The notes under the pieces were generated by a model. That model ran no database searches and was not told the DNA's origin. It saw only the letters and a program-made list of their open reading frames with translations. 64,000 nucleotides of DNA, from assembly GCA_008694505.1 (NCBI GenBank), contig VZDJ01000594.1:13444014-13508013 (forward strand), given 5' to 3'. Origin of the DNA: Cyanoderma ruficeps. Taxonomy: Eukaryota > Chordata > Aves > Passeriformes > Timaliidae. The stretch's first letter is position 1; the number at the start of each line of letters is the position of its first letter. Shown here in pieces: positions 18,401 through 33,400 of this stretch. Both the position numbers and the translations under genes were made by a program.

Positions 18401-21400
18401 AAAACTTAAATTGAGCTGGTATGAAGAGCAATTAAAATTAGGTTTTGTGCTGCAGATTTGCCATATGAAATCTTGATGTGAATAGAGGGAGGAGGGCAGG
18501 ACTTGCAAACCAAGTAAGAAAACTTAAACAGGGAAAGGGGAAATGATTCTTTCCCAAGGAGAACAGGATGATTTTCAATTGGAAGAAAGAAATAAACACC
18601 TTAGTCTTAATCTCAATTCTCCTTTTTATAGTTCATTTTCCTAAAGCTGATGCTCATCAACTCCTACACATCCATGATTTGCAAATAATATAGTAATTTC
18701 AATCATTTTGATATTAACTGTTAATCAGCAGGTTAACCTCCATGTATGCATGTTTACACAATTACACTATTTACCATATGCTTAGACCTTCTTTTCCTAT
18801 TTTATGCTAAAAATGGGGTAAGATAGTTTCTATTAAAATGTACTTATCCAGGTCTTATTCCAAACTGCATTAAGATAGATCCCAGAACTTTGTTAAAATG
18901 AACAAAATTACATTTTTACTGCTGCTTTTTACTCAAATACAAATACTTTAATACAGTATTAAAACAGCCTTATCAAACAAGATTAGCAAATGAATAAGCC
19001 AACTAAACTGCTTGTTCTAGACATGTTGCCCTCCAAGAACTAGAAGTGACAATTTTAAACCTCTCTCCTCACAGCTATTTATGCACTGAATAAGTAAAGC
19101 AGGGTACCTGCTTTTTAAGCTTTCTGATTTCTCTCTCTGCACCTGTAGGCTACCAACATCAAAAGCGGTTTAGCTCTTCAGCAAACCCTGGTTCCAGGCT
19201 CTCTGCCAACAACTACCACTAATTCAGTGGCTGGACTTCAAAGACTTGGCACCATCTGTGCATTATTTGAATACAACTTTTCTACTAGACATTATTTGCA
19301 TAGATTTTAAATAGCTTAGGCTCTAAGACAGGCTGCTTTAAGTAAGCATTTTTAAGAAGTCCTTCAAATACTACTTCATCTGAGAAACAGAGATCACAGG
19401 AATTGCAGTTCTGCCTTGTTTAGCTGGACAAGTGCTATTTGCCCTTACCACCCAGTGACATATACAGATGCTATTCCAGCTGTTCTCCCACATTTTGCAA
19501 GGAGTTCCTGGCAAGGGATGTACTGGGCAGACAAGTGACCACCAAGCCCTTAATGCAATCCCAGCCACAGCTGTTTTGAGAATCATACCAAGAGAAATGG
19601 TGCAGCAACAGTACTGCCACTTCCCAAAACCAGGACCAGGTCTCCCAGGACAATACTGAGACGGTCAAAGAACCTGGTTAATGGTAACAGACAGTTGGTC
19701 AGGCCTGTGGTTGAGACGTGGCCAATATGCATGGCCACAGAATAAAATAATTTATGTGGAATCATCACCACCAGTGTCTCTTTCCCGCATCAGGCTGTAA
19801 AGCCTGTAATTAATTTGTTATTCACATTAGTATGCTTTATTCCCACAATTTCTGCATTAACAGGGCTTGTGCAGTAGAAACTACCTACTCTTCCTCACAC
19901 ACGAAAGTCCAGGAAGAATCAATTAGGACAGTTTGAAATACCTTTTCTGTATATAAGAGGGACTTCAAAGACAAGCTTGTTTCCTTCCCCCAGCTGCAGC
20001 CAGGCATAGATGAGCCATGCAGGACAGCAGTCTCAAGACCTTCAGCAAAGGGTTTTTTTTTTTGTGTTTTACCACAGTAATCCATTGCATCCCTACATAT
20101 CCTGACCATCAGAAAGAGTTCCCTAATATTTAAGCTAAATACTACTGTCTGCAATTTAGTCTATTACTTTTTGTTCTATCCACCACAGGCATAGAAAACA
20201 GCTCATGTGTTTCTATTAACTTCTTCCCCTTCCTTGAAGACACAAGCCTTGCTTATGTTTTTCTTTAATCTAAAGACCAAACTGAAACCACTTGCCTGCT
20301 CTTTCTCTCAAAATCTTCCTTTCTAGACCTCTGACCATTCATGTTCCTCTCCTCTGGCCCCTCTCCAGTTAATCTATAACTCTTTTCAGTCCACAGCCCA
20401 AAGATGGATACAGAACTCCAGCTAAAGCTCAATTCTGGGGAAAAAAGGAGTGCTACTTCACACAATGTGTATGTATGTAGGCTATGGTTCTGTCTAGATA
20501 CTTCTACTTTCAACCTGCCTGACTTTGTGATTGACTGTCACCTTTCATGCCCTTTCTGAAGGCCCACTGCTTTCCCAGGTGTTCCCATCCCACGTATACA
20601 GTCGATTAATCCTGATAAGATTAGCAACTTTAGCCTGTTCCCATTGAACTATTTCTCCAGTTTCTCAGAATTGTCAAGAGCATTTTTATCTGTAGTTCTG
20701 AGCTTCATCAGGCAGGTCTTCTTCAGCCTGGCAGGTCTTCCCAGCTCTGGATCTCCTAAAAATTTAATACTCAGTATCTGTCATCTATCAAATACTGGGT
20801 CAGGATCCTCCCTTGGTTTGATTTTCCCATCAGATCAGAAACTGTAGATATCTGCCTCTTGTTACCTACTGCTATTCATCCAGATTTACACTGGTCCCTT
20901 AGTACCATAATCAAGGCCACAAGTCTCTGCTTGATTAAAGTAACCCTACAAACATTGTCCAAAACTTTAGGGAAGCAAAAGCTTTACAGAAGCAGAGATT
21001 CAGGAAACTTGTCCTAAGCACTAGGCCTGCAGCACTCTTAACAGAAGAAAGTGGTACTGCAAGATAATCCTCTAAGCTGCTTCTATTCCCTTCTGGGTCA
21101 TCACTTCTTCCCACACAACTCATCTACCTGCTAATACACGGCCCTGACAGAGGCAAAAAAAGGTACCTTGGCAGCATTAACATTAGTCACAAGGAAAAGC
21201 TCAAAGGCAATTTGAAATTAACTGTGCCATTACACCAATGAACTTGGTCTCTTCACACTTCCATGTGTCCGCCTCCAAAGACTTTTAGCTTCAGATTCTA
21301 AAAGCATTTTAAAAGCCACACTTGAAAGAGAACACAGATTGGATGTACATGAAATTCTCTCAACTGAATATTTTGCTTAGCCCAACTTGCACTGGATCTA

Positions 21401-24400
21401 ATTTAATCAACGACTTTACTGCACACTTTTATTATTGACAGCACATTATACTTCAGCCTGGGAACATTATTAGTGGAAGTTACCCAAAGGACTGACCAAA
21501 CTGCTAAGCAGCTGGTATACATAACCTGAAAACTCAAGTTCAATTGCAATGCAATTACTTCTGTTCCCAGTGGGAACCCAAGACAACTGTAGAGAGAGGT
21601 CAATTAGCAAAGCACTCCCTTCCGGCATTGCAGTGCTAATTAGGAGGGAAAAAACCTCATCTGACATAAATTTCACTCAGTTTATGCTAAAAAAAGCATA
21701 CAGCAGACATAAGTACATACAGGACCTAGTACATGAAAGTTTGCGGATGTTTCCCTTACCTTTTCTGGCTCTTCTTGCAGTTGTTGCTGTTCTCTACTCT
21801 GTATGTTACACAACCTTTGGCTATGGGCAACAGATCGTTTCAGTGGTTCATCATCACTGTCAGAATCTACATAGAGTGCTGCAGAGCTCTTTGACTTGAA
21901 AGTGTATTTTCTGTAAATTAAAAACACGGCTATAAAACTTCACAGCATTGTAGCATCGTACAAACATGTCTCAAAGTAACTGTTAAAGCAGTGCTTTCAC
22001 AGTGTTCAACTGGGGAACAATCTGTTACAACTGACAATGACTATTAATATGGCAGTCAAGGCTTTCAGAAAAGCTGTATTTTATTGGGTTAACTGACATA
22101 TCTACTTGAAGCCTGCAACAACAGCTTACAACATTAAAAGTAACGAAGTGTGTGGCTCTTGCTTTTGAGGCCAAGGATTCTGCACTTTATTACCTTGCAA
22201 TCCCAGACAACTCTTTTGAGACAAGGCCACACTAACACATAGGATTTGGCATAAATCATTTGACTTGAGTTTTTAAAGTTGGACATAGGACTTCTTACAA
22301 CATTAACCAGATATAAAAAGCACAAAAATGAACCAATTTTTCGTTTTTCCTGTTTACTCTTCCATTAAGATAAATTCTTTCTTCTTCTTTAGAACAGAAC
22401 ACAAAGGAGCCTGGGGAAGTCCCCATTTCTCTTTTACTGGTAAAACTGGTCTTTAAGCATCCCTCAATGCACAACCATCCACTGTGATATCACATTTTTC
22501 ACAGTATCAAAAATAGGCTGTGTCATCTTTGCAAATAAACTTAAGGAATCAACCATCTGTTCCCAAAACATCCATTTTGGCTCCACGGAGTCAGAACAAA
22601 GAGCTAGATTGCAGAAGTAGAAATCATTTTGCTTCTTAAACTAGGCAAATTGCACCACCGATGTTAATTTCAGCTATCATGTAACACCAATAAAATTCAG
22701 ATATGAAAAAAGACAGTAGCTGAAATAATTTACAATATAAAAACCAGAAAATAACTAGAAAATCTAAAAATGCCTTACAAACTATGCCACAAAACCCCAG
22801 GCCATTGGCTATGGACATTTCAGAGCTAACTCACCTACAAGGTGTGGAAGTGCTTACAGTACAGGAATTCACCATTTGGGAGGCTTTCAATGGACGGGAA
22901 CTGTCAAAAGAGTAAAATATTTATCGCAATAGTTACAGTCTTTAAAAAATACGTGTTTACTTGTCTGCTATGCATGCAAATCCATGACCAAAAGAACAAG
23001 CAGAATACCATTATGTACTTGCTAATTGCTTAGATTTACAGCAATAAACTTCATCACACTATAAATAAACAACAGTTGTTCAAAACCACGTACAATCCTT
23101 TAAACTTGATTCACTTCTTGGTGATGCACCCTTAGGGACCAGCTCATAAATTAAACGCTCTCAGCTCCCATGTCAAGACAACTCATTCCTTTATATTTTA
23201 TTCCCACCAACACTTGAGTTCCTGCTCCCAAACCACAGTCTCCTCCTGTTGTCTGGGTCAGCCAGTTTTCTGGCATATCTCACATCTTAATTTCTCCTGC
23301 CTTACCTAGATTCCTCTGAACCAACTTCCTGCTCCATTTAATCCTTTCATGGGCTCCTCAAAGTCCATCACTATCACTACACATCTATCAAACAGATGGT
23401 AGCCACTGCAAAACTCTTTTTTAATCTTCCCCCTAAACCAGGCCTGCTTCTCTCCAGCCTAGTTCCCCTTCCACTCCCTGGTCAATCACAATGGTTTCCA
23501 TGACTGAAAAAAACTCCAAACATCAGAAAGCTGTTTCCAACCTGTTTTCAAGTATTGCTGCTCTGGTTAGCATAAACTGTTTGTGTTTGAGATTTCTATT
23601 GCTAAAACAAATTCATGGGAAACATTCATTCACATCTCAAAACACCACTGAACATTTGGCACAACACCTGCCACACTGCTGAACATATGCACCAGATGTG
23701 TCCTAGCTCACAATGGATACCCTGGCTATGTCACTCAGCAGAGGCTACAGGAGACCTAAGGGCTTTTTGTTCCTTATTCTGCCACACGCTTCCTGTGACA
23801 ACTGGCACATTTAATCTCTGTGTCACAGGTCAGGCAGCTGTACAGAAATAACACTCACAGGGAAAAGGAGAGAGTATTGTCAGCATGCAAAGTGCTCAGA
23901 CACTACAGTGGCACACGAAAGACAATGAAAAACGGATGACAGCACAGAAGGTGCAAGTGAGAATTAGCAGAAAAAGGTAGGATGCTTTGTCTTCTAGGCA
24001 GAGTTAGAGTGCTCTGAAGGGAAAAGTAATCTAGATTACGTCGGACTGAGAGGCTTACGTTTTAAAAATTACTAAAAGAAGTATTCTTAAAAAGAATATA
24101 AACCTATTTTCAAGTACAGTGAAGATTACCTTACCAAATATTCCCTAGACAACGCCCAACCATCTCTTCCTACTGCTTCTATCATGCTTCCTTTCCAAAC
24201 ATGTTCTTATGACAGCAGCATTACAAAGTAGCAGCACACATCTGAAGCTGCATAACTGTAATGTTTCCTTGCCCAGACATCCTCTGGAGGAGATCTGACA
24301 AGTGCCTACCTTGTGGCATACATGATTAACACAGCAGGGACCAAAGCTGTACACTTACATGGCAGAATGGACGCTCCATCCCAGCGTCAGTGGCAGCCTG

Positions 24401-27400
24401 GTGCTTTCTGTGCAGTGGGAAAGCAGGGTTAAGTATCTTGGAATAACCACCTGCTGCCCGACTTTATGATTGAGAGACAATGCTACATTGAAACTGTAAC
24501 GTTTCAGATGAAGAATCAGGACCCTGAGAGAGATGAGAGGACAAATGTTAATCTCAAGACAGAAGTCAGAGAAAACCTATTCAAAATCCAAGTAAGCCTT
24601 TTTTCCAAAGGCATTCACCTGACCAAACCAGATTTTTACTCTGGAGTGTTAGACAAATGCTGACCATCTCTTATCTGCAGGAAACAGGTAATTATGCCCC
24701 TGTTCATCACTCAACTTGTACAATATTGAATTTTCAGAATATATTTACTCTATCTGCTTCATTCATATCCCAGAAACCCCAAGAAAATGGGAAGGGGAAA
24801 ACTCAGTCCTCCTTGTGTAGCGATAGGGAGGAAGAAACAAGTACTTCTGAGGATTTCCAAGGGCTTCTTTGGAGTGAAACTGAAGAACAGCATGAAGACT
24901 GCAGGTGCACCTCTCTCACACACTGACTGCTGTAAATGCTATTCTGCTCATTTACTCTTCAAGGGATTTTTGCTTGCACTTTTGTAACATATGCTTCCAG
25001 GAAGGAGAGGAACAGGTGTCAGCATTTACCTGGGAAGCCTGTTGAACTTGTGTGTGACAACAGCAGACTTTCCATTGCACTTCTCACAGGAATACTCAAT
25101 CTCCTCTGCCTGTTTAAGAGAGCAGAGAAATGACTTGTAGAACAAAAGAGAACAAAAGAGAAATCTAACAGATCTCAACCAAAAATACATCACATCTGTC
25201 ACACAAACTCTTCAAAACAGCAGTAGCCACTTAAAATTATAATCACCTTCAACCTGACCTAGTAAGAGGGTATTTAATAAGAGGACACCTTAAAATTTGA
25301 CATCATATCCACTAATACAGTGGATCTATTTGCAAGAAGACAAGTGAATGAGCCACCAAATCTATTTGCAAGAAGACAAGTGAATGAGCCACCATGACTC
25401 AAATTAGCTTCCAAAGAGAGGGGACAATCTTGTGAGGTTAACAGTTTTCTCTCCCATACACAGGATTTGTTCAGGGGTGGCTTTTTTGGCTTTTTTTCGT
25501 AATAACCTATGGTGAAGAATGGTGCCATGAAATTTTCTCTCTCTTGTTCAAAACCTCTGCTTTGTTCCTCAAAAGCTATCCTCATCTAAACTTACCAAGG
25601 GTATGCTACATGAGAACAGAATTCTGAACAGACATGAGAAGGGGAAGCATCCATTTCCTGAAATGATGTAACTTGCCCATCAAACATTCTTACAGGCCTT
25701 TACCTTAAGTGAAGCCAAATCACAGTTTTAGGAATTTTTTTAAATCGTAAGACCTCCATCAGCTTTTAGAAGAAAAGGCATGTAAATTATTCTCTCTGTT
25801 GAAAGTACTATCTATACAGAGAGGAAAAAAAGGTTTGTCTCAAGATATGACAAAATATAACCCCAATTCACAGACATATGGCTCATTTTAGGTTTCAGAA
25901 ACTTCACCTTGAAGCTCTACTTACAAAGTAAGCAGCCACATATTACAGCTATTTATTTTTTTAAATAATTGTACCTGCATGACCTTTTTCCTCCATGCTA
26001 ATTAAGGCTTGTACACAAGCTGTTGAAGCATCCTAGCCCAAGGGAGGTATCAATTCCTGAGTGATTATCCCAATCTGACAACTTCCCTTCTCTCTTTGGT
26101 ATTTGTTTACACCTCAACTCTTTCAGCACGAAATTGAGAAGTTTACCTATTTTACATCAGTTAATTTCTGTGCAGTATTTTACAATAAAAACTTCCACAC
26201 ACTGTTAATGGACAAACCTCAAGAAATGTTATCTCACATGCCTGCAAACCACTGTCATAGAAACGAATAATCAGCTGTACAATCAGAATTTCCATATGGT
26301 ACATAAATAACCCACACACACTCCATAATGCATAAAAACCCCCCTGAAAGTACACACCCGAAAAAAGAGGTCAAGAGAATCCTGGATTGATCGGGAAGGA
26401 AGGAATTTCTTCCTTCGAGGAAGGTCAATGGAGAGGTCATTAAACTGTTCTCGTTTAGTGACTGTTTCACCGCACCTAAAAAAGAAACATGCCTGTGCAA
26501 GTCTGATGAAAAATAAACTTGAAATTAATCAACACTTGCATGTTTTAGGATAAAGTGACTTCCCAGTAAACATATACTTCTTGATCATCCTATTTTTACT
26601 CATCAAAATGGAACGGTTCGGTGCTCGGGACAAAGTTGGATCTTGCAATTTCTTTTTGATGCTTTAGAAGTTGAAACATTTGCGCAAGGGTAAGAACAAA
26701 AAGGCACAGATTGCTTCAGAGACATAAATGATCGGGTACACAGGAAATCAAGTGACTGCTATAGCTGAACACATCTTCATTCAGTATTCTTAGGAGAAAA
26801 GAACTAAGCCCAGCCCAGTCTAGCAGAAGGGAAGTGCTAGAAATACTTTTTAACTGTTCTTATAAACAAAAGAGTAGAGTCCATCTAAAAAACCAACACA
26901 AACAAAAGCTTTTAATTTTTGTAACATTTCATTTTTCTTAGGAAAAAAACACCAAAACCCTACTAGAGTAAATTTTCTTCCATAATTATTACCTGGATGC
27001 GCTTTACTTTCAATTGTTCTGTGAAACTAATTATGTATACACAAACTATTATTCCCAAATATCTGTGTTCATGGAAACACTGTGGAATGAAACATTCCCA
27101 TAGGGAAATCTGCTGCACATAGCAGAAAGTCATACACAATGAATGCCCAAACATACTGGTTTACAATTTTTTTCTGCAACAACATAGAGAGACAGAAGAA
27201 AATGCCATTCCCTGGAAGCCCTCAGAAAGATCAAATTAAAAACATAGCTCCCTCTTTTTCCTTTCTTTCTTTAAGAGGAAACATGACTTGGCTGAAATCC
27301 CCTATTCTCTCTATTCCCATGCAATTGGTGTACAAAGAGCCAAGCACAAAGGCTTTCCACTGGACATGCAATGAAGAAGTGGGTGGTATGAAACTGCCTG

Positions 27401-30400
27401 AAGAAGGCCTGCAGCAGCAGGCAGTGTGGTGTGAGGTTTACAGCACTTCTAGACAAGAGAGTATTTTTCTAAATATCCAGCTTTGGATAAAACATAATTC
27501 TGGTTTCAACCTGCATATGAAGTCACAGGAGATGGGAACACTTCCCAGTCTTTGAAGGCAAGTGTAAGGAAAGCTGTCAAACACACTTACATTTTGCAAA
27601 TGATAGAATGCTGAACCTCAAACTCTAAGTTACTGATAACGGGACATGTATAAACTTTGGTGGCTGAGAGGTCATCAGAAGCACGTCCTGGTGAGTTATC
27701 CTCATTAGGGACTGGTTCACTCTTCCAAGTTTTGTTTAACTTTTCCATGTCTTCCTTCAGCTGATCCAGACACTGGCTCAAGAACTCATGTGCATCCTAG
27801 AAACAGGGCAAATGCAAGGAAATGGCTTCGTATAACTTCATTCAGTATTTCTCTCAAACACACACAGACTGGGGAAATTATGTTCAGTTCACTGCATTCA
27901 GTAATACTGAGGCAGTTCTGCTCTAACAATCACTGCCATTCAACCAAAAGTCACTGTCAAACACAGCTGAAGCTTGACAGGTGTTCAAAGCAGTCGAAAC
28001 ACTGAACAAATTGCACATAACTGTTTCCAGACAATGATACTTACATTCTGCATGTAGCCAGAAAATCTCTCTGCAGTAGCTGAAATGGCACTTTTCACCT
28101 TCTTGAGCAGCTCTTTCTTAACCTCAGGGCTGCAGACATCCTTTTTAGCAAGCAGATGGGCAAAACGTCTGCAGAAGTCAAGGCAATGAAACACTGGTTG
28201 GTTTTTCAGGACTTTAGAGAAACATAATAGAACTCATGGTACCTTATTTTAAGAGTTCCTAAAAGCTTCTCTCCTGTGATTAGTGGTTCAGGGATAATGT
28301 ATGAAAATATCCCACATATTAACCTTTTCCATTTCAAGTATTTTGAGATCTCATTTGAGGCTATCATCAAACAGCACTCAAATGAACAAAAAAACCCAAT
28401 CCACAATCTTTTAAGGTAAAGAGAAAAGCCTTATAAAGCTCTAAAAACTTATTTCTGCTCTTTTGCAATGAGAAAAAGATCTCATAATGCTTTTTGAAAA
28501 CATTTGTACTGATATGAGATATGATATCACACAAAAAATAAGCAACACAAAATCATTAAATTCAACTTGAACGGCCAGAATGGTTTCTATTTATGTTTTA
28601 TTTTTAAACTTCCACTCATTTTCAAACCTTACTTCTTTCAGCAGTAAAAACACTAAAACAGAGAAAAAAGTTGTAGCAAAAAGAGCCATAAGGAATTCCT
28701 TGGTTCAAGCTTGTGCTTCTGTTAGCTTTGCTACAAAACTTTTGAAAATAACTTTACCTGTTAATGGTAAAGGCCTCTCAGCTACTGTGATTTAGTTATC
28801 TTTTACAACTGCTTTACAATTTCACAAGACATACACACCAAAGACATTCCAAGCACCAGTTTCACTCATGCTACATACATAGGAAGGTGATGTCACATTC
28901 CATGACACCAAAAACCCCCAACCCAAAGACAGGGAACACCTGTACAACCCCCTTGCATCCCAAACTCAACAACTAATACTCAGCCCAAGAATCTGATCTG
29001 TTTACTGCAGCTTGACATGTTTCTGCTACTCTGCCAAACTCCAAGAACAGCATGTGCTGTCCTAGTCCTCTACAGCTGCTCAGTGAAGCAGGTTAAGAAA
29101 CCACAGCACAGTTGATAAGCAATCACTGATCAACCAGAAAAACAGTCACCAGGTTAGATGATATAGCCAAACCAAGAGAAGACAAAGTAGATGCTTTGAG
29201 TATCAACTCTGACTTGTACAGGATCACACACTGCCCATTAGGTATATGGAGCACAACCTTCAGAGGTCTTTCTACAAAAATTAGAGAAAGGACATTTCAA
29301 GAGGCACATGGAACAACCTCTGATCCCAAGTAGTGCAGAAAGAGTTCAAGATGACACACCAAAGATAGAAAAATTACCTCAAAAGATATAAAAAATTATT
29401 AAACAAACACAAATGGTTCTGATGATCCTGAATCTTATTTAGTGACAGAAAAGAAATAAGGTGCCCAAGAGAAAATATAATAAAAATCCCAAATGACTGA
29501 ATTTAGAGAAAGATTAAGTATGCAAAACTTGAACACTTTCCACAGCTACTAAACAAAAGACATAAGCCCCCACATATCAGGTGAAGTTAGTGATCAGCTT
29601 AAACTCTACCTGCCAAAGTTTTTAGAAGAAATTTTACTGCATCTAACTTATTTTGCAATTTCTTACATTTTCTTCTGAAGCATTTCACTCTGCCACTATA
29701 AACAGAGTAAAAGAATGCCTGTAACTCAGTATTATAAGTTTTAAGAGCTGATTTCGTATTTCAAAAGTAAAGCTCCAAAATACAGAGAGCTCTAGGATTT
29801 CTTATATTATCTACACAGGCAAATGACCCTCTACAAAGATGCTTCAGTATTACCAAACCAGATTCTCAGTAATGAAGGAGAAAACAGCTTTCACAGAAAA
29901 CGAATTTTACCTGATAAGTGCATTGAGTGGAATTTTTTTCCATGGGATACCCTGTTTGAGCAAATCATTAGCAAAAGACTGAATTGAAAACAAGGACTGT
30001 AGAATGGCATTCATATAACAGGTGTTTCCCAAGTTTGAAAACCTAAAAAAAAAAAAAAAATTAATACTTTGTGTCTATAAGAAAACACTACTAACACATA
30101 GGATATCCACCCCAGCCACTCTCCACAGAGTTTCTTACTGGAGCTGTTCCCCAGCCCTTCAGCCAAAACTGAAAACTCATGGGAGGCAGCATTTATCAGG
30201 AAAGCACCCATGAGTTTCTACAATAAAACTTTAAAAAAAATGTGTGTGTATATATATATATATATATAAAAAATCATCATTAAAGGAACATAAATTACCT
30301 GAAATTATTATGTCTCTGAAACTCCCAGGATGTGAATTCAAGAATACATATCCTCCAAACTAAGAAAAGCATTCCCTGCCTCAATGTGCATTAATTTCAG

Positions 30401-33400
30401 GATTATTTTTTAAATTAAATAATTATAACAAGAATGTGCATGTTTTGATGATCAAAGTATGCATGCTAGATAAAGACAATTAAATTTACCCTTGCAACTG
30501 TTGTTGAGGATGGGTGGAAAGGGGCACTCGGGGTTTGTTCCATCCTGTGTAATCCTGATTAGATCTCATTTTTTTAACAGAAAGAGGGGCAGGCTGAGAA
30601 AGGAATCCCAGGCTTCTTTTGGCTGAAGGGGCCTGGCTGGATACACTAGACCTAGAAACATAAAAGCATAAGAAGGGTTAAGATTTGTAATGCTCTGCCT
30701 TAAAGAGTCCATGACATTGGAATCGCAGCACTACGGAAGTCAAGGACTGGTAAAGCTGTACGAGATAACTGGAATCTACCCCAGTGAAAAATAGGTGTGA
30801 CAGAGAACACTTCTTTCCAGAAATGTTAAATTCTAGCTTGGTTAAATTTCCTTGTATCCACTGGTGTGAATGCAGTATAACCAAGTCTTTGGTCTTACAG
30901 ACATTTAATTCTGCACACTGTATGAAGAGAGGAAAAATGATCACACAGCATGAGATCACCGCTCCCAAGATACGATTAAAATTCATATCTGGATCAGTCT
31001 TCATTTTCAGTCTCTTGTTCTTGTAACCTCATCACTATGGACCTCAATTCCTAACATTTAAAGATGGACAATGCTTTTCTCCCTTGATCTTGTATCTCAT
31101 CTATCTAAGGAAGAGACCATGAGTCTGCCTGCAAAGCACTCGACAAAGAAGAATCCCAAGCTCAGCAGGATTTAGTATTTGCCAGAAGACTGTTATTAAA
31201 ATATAGAATTGCATGCCAATTATCTACTTGGGAAAAATGAAGCAAGGGTTCAGACTTAACGTCCAGAGTTTATATAGAATTTGAATCATCTAGAGTCATT
31301 CACAACAACTATAACAGACTTGAGTGATTTTACAGCGTCTTTCTGTTGCAAGCACTAACTAGAGTTTGTAGATGTAGGCAGGGCAGTTGAGGACACACTG
31401 AAGAACTGGACTGTGCTCCTGAAGGGGAAAAAACCCAACAAAACCCACCATGTTATGCATGGAAGCACCATGTGATCAACACACAGGAAACTGAAGAGCT
31501 TAATGCCTGTGGAACAACTGCTATTTAGAGTTCACTCTGGTGAATCAGCCCTACCTGTCCAGGGTGGAACTGCCAGTGGAGAACTCTTTTGAAGAGGACC
31601 GACTACCATAAAAAGATGACGACTGCAGTGGTAAAACACCTTTAAAAGAGAAAGGAAGGCAGGATGTTCTGTTCCAGGTTACACAGATATTTTTACAATA
31701 GACAACTTGTGTGAAAGTATTTAGCCAAAAGGTTTAAAAATCCTCAAATACTGGTTTCTAGAATTGGTTGAGAGACTACTAATACATATGCTTAGAAAGA
31801 CTAATGTGAATATTAATGATATGTAAGTAAAGGCATGATCAACTTTAAGGTATTTAATTCAGTCTCCATCAAACTCAAAGTGCAATATGAAATATTAAAA
31901 AGTCATTATCTTAACTACATGAAAGTTAATAAATCTCTACCTCTTGTTCAGAGAGACACATGTACAGAAAACTCCTGATTTCCAATGCAGTGCTCTCAGA
32001 ATTCAAGGTAAATATGCAGAAGCAAAAACAGCTTCTCTTCCCACCCCCAATTCCACAGTAAATTACTACATACTTGGGGCAAAATAGGATTGTTTCATTG
32101 CTGTATCATTGTGACAGATCCTGAGATTAACATCTCAGATGGTGCCACATCAAAAAATGCTCTCAAGAGTCAAAAAGCCACCTATTACAGTGAATCACAG
32201 TGTAATTTAGTTTGAACAATGAACAACCCTTTGCTTCTTTTCCAGCTTGAAGCTGTTTGAGCCATGTGACTTTCAGAAATGGAGATACATGAAAGAAGTT
32301 TGCAATACTGTTACCAGAACTTGCAGGGATACACAGACTCTTATTTTGACTCTGAAAACAAAACCAGATTTCCATTCAGAGGTAAACATTCACCTTACTG
32401 GCTGTTCCAGCAACACATTTGTACCATCAGAGATGCACCAAAAAAAGAATGTATCCACCAACATTCCCTAACTTATCTACATATTGCCACTATTTCTGTA
32501 TTGTCTGTAAAGCCTTGTCCCACAGCAGTATCCAACAGAACTTTGGTACAAACAGGACAAAAGTCCTGGCCCCAATGAGCTCCCCCTGTAAGTTCTAGGG
32601 AAGAGATAAGGAAGTAAAATCAAACAGTATACATTTTAATCACAAAAACAAGCCTACAGTTCTAATAGGCATTAAGAGGAAAGGAAAGTTTTAAAAATAA
32701 ATAAGAAAGCAGGCAAAAAGGAGTTTACAGAAATTCCCTCCCAAGGGAAAGAGAAGCTTGGAACAGTTTGAAGCTGCTTGTTGGAATTTTCAAGCAAGCC
32801 GGCTCATGGGCTGGCATCAGCACCGAAGGATAAAGGTGAAGGCCACACCAGAGCAGGGCAGGCTTTGAAAATGAAGGCAGGTTATTTGCATCTCATGTAC
32901 AGCTCTGGAGGAAGCAACAAAGTTAATGGCATAGCAGATTAGGAAAAAACACCTCTGCATCAACTTGCTGAACTAGTACCAAAGGGATAAAATCACACTG
33001 GTCAAGGCTAGGTATCATTTGGCTTTACATTATTTTTATTTTACCTGATGTCCTATTCTCCTCAGCCTGCTTCAGGTTCAACTGTTTCTCTCTGCTGCTG
33101 TTCAAGTACTTCCACGCTGGATCACTCACGGCTTTATTATTCCTACAGAGAGAAGAGTGGAAGGCAGTGCAGTTATGGAAGATATGGGATATTCCTGTTC
33201 AATATTTAAAACTTATTTTACAAGCACTTCTCTCCTATCACCTTTAACGCTTGACCACAAACAGCAGAACTTCACTCACATATAAGTTTAACCAATTCAT
33301 TTAAACAGGCCCTCTTACAATTAAATCTGACTTCAAACACATGGGGCCTCTTCTTCAAATGGCAATTCCCCTTTATCAGTTTTGTTATGAAAAGGGTCAA

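Larger units (their letters stand above)
10639..29910 (-). other. USP37: Large USP37 introns of the 3' half
   Basis: Introns longer than 800 bp in this span are 10639-11467, 11584-13708, 13770-15594, 15762-17723, 17977-21759, 21911-22834, 22901-24358, 25110-26357, 26476-27590 and 28169-29910. They are AT-rich. Apart from the CR1-like relic near 20.1-20.9 kb and the 36-bp duplication at 25324, no exon, RNA gene or clear repeat was recognised. Short open frames here lack family similarity. Confidence 0.5.
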
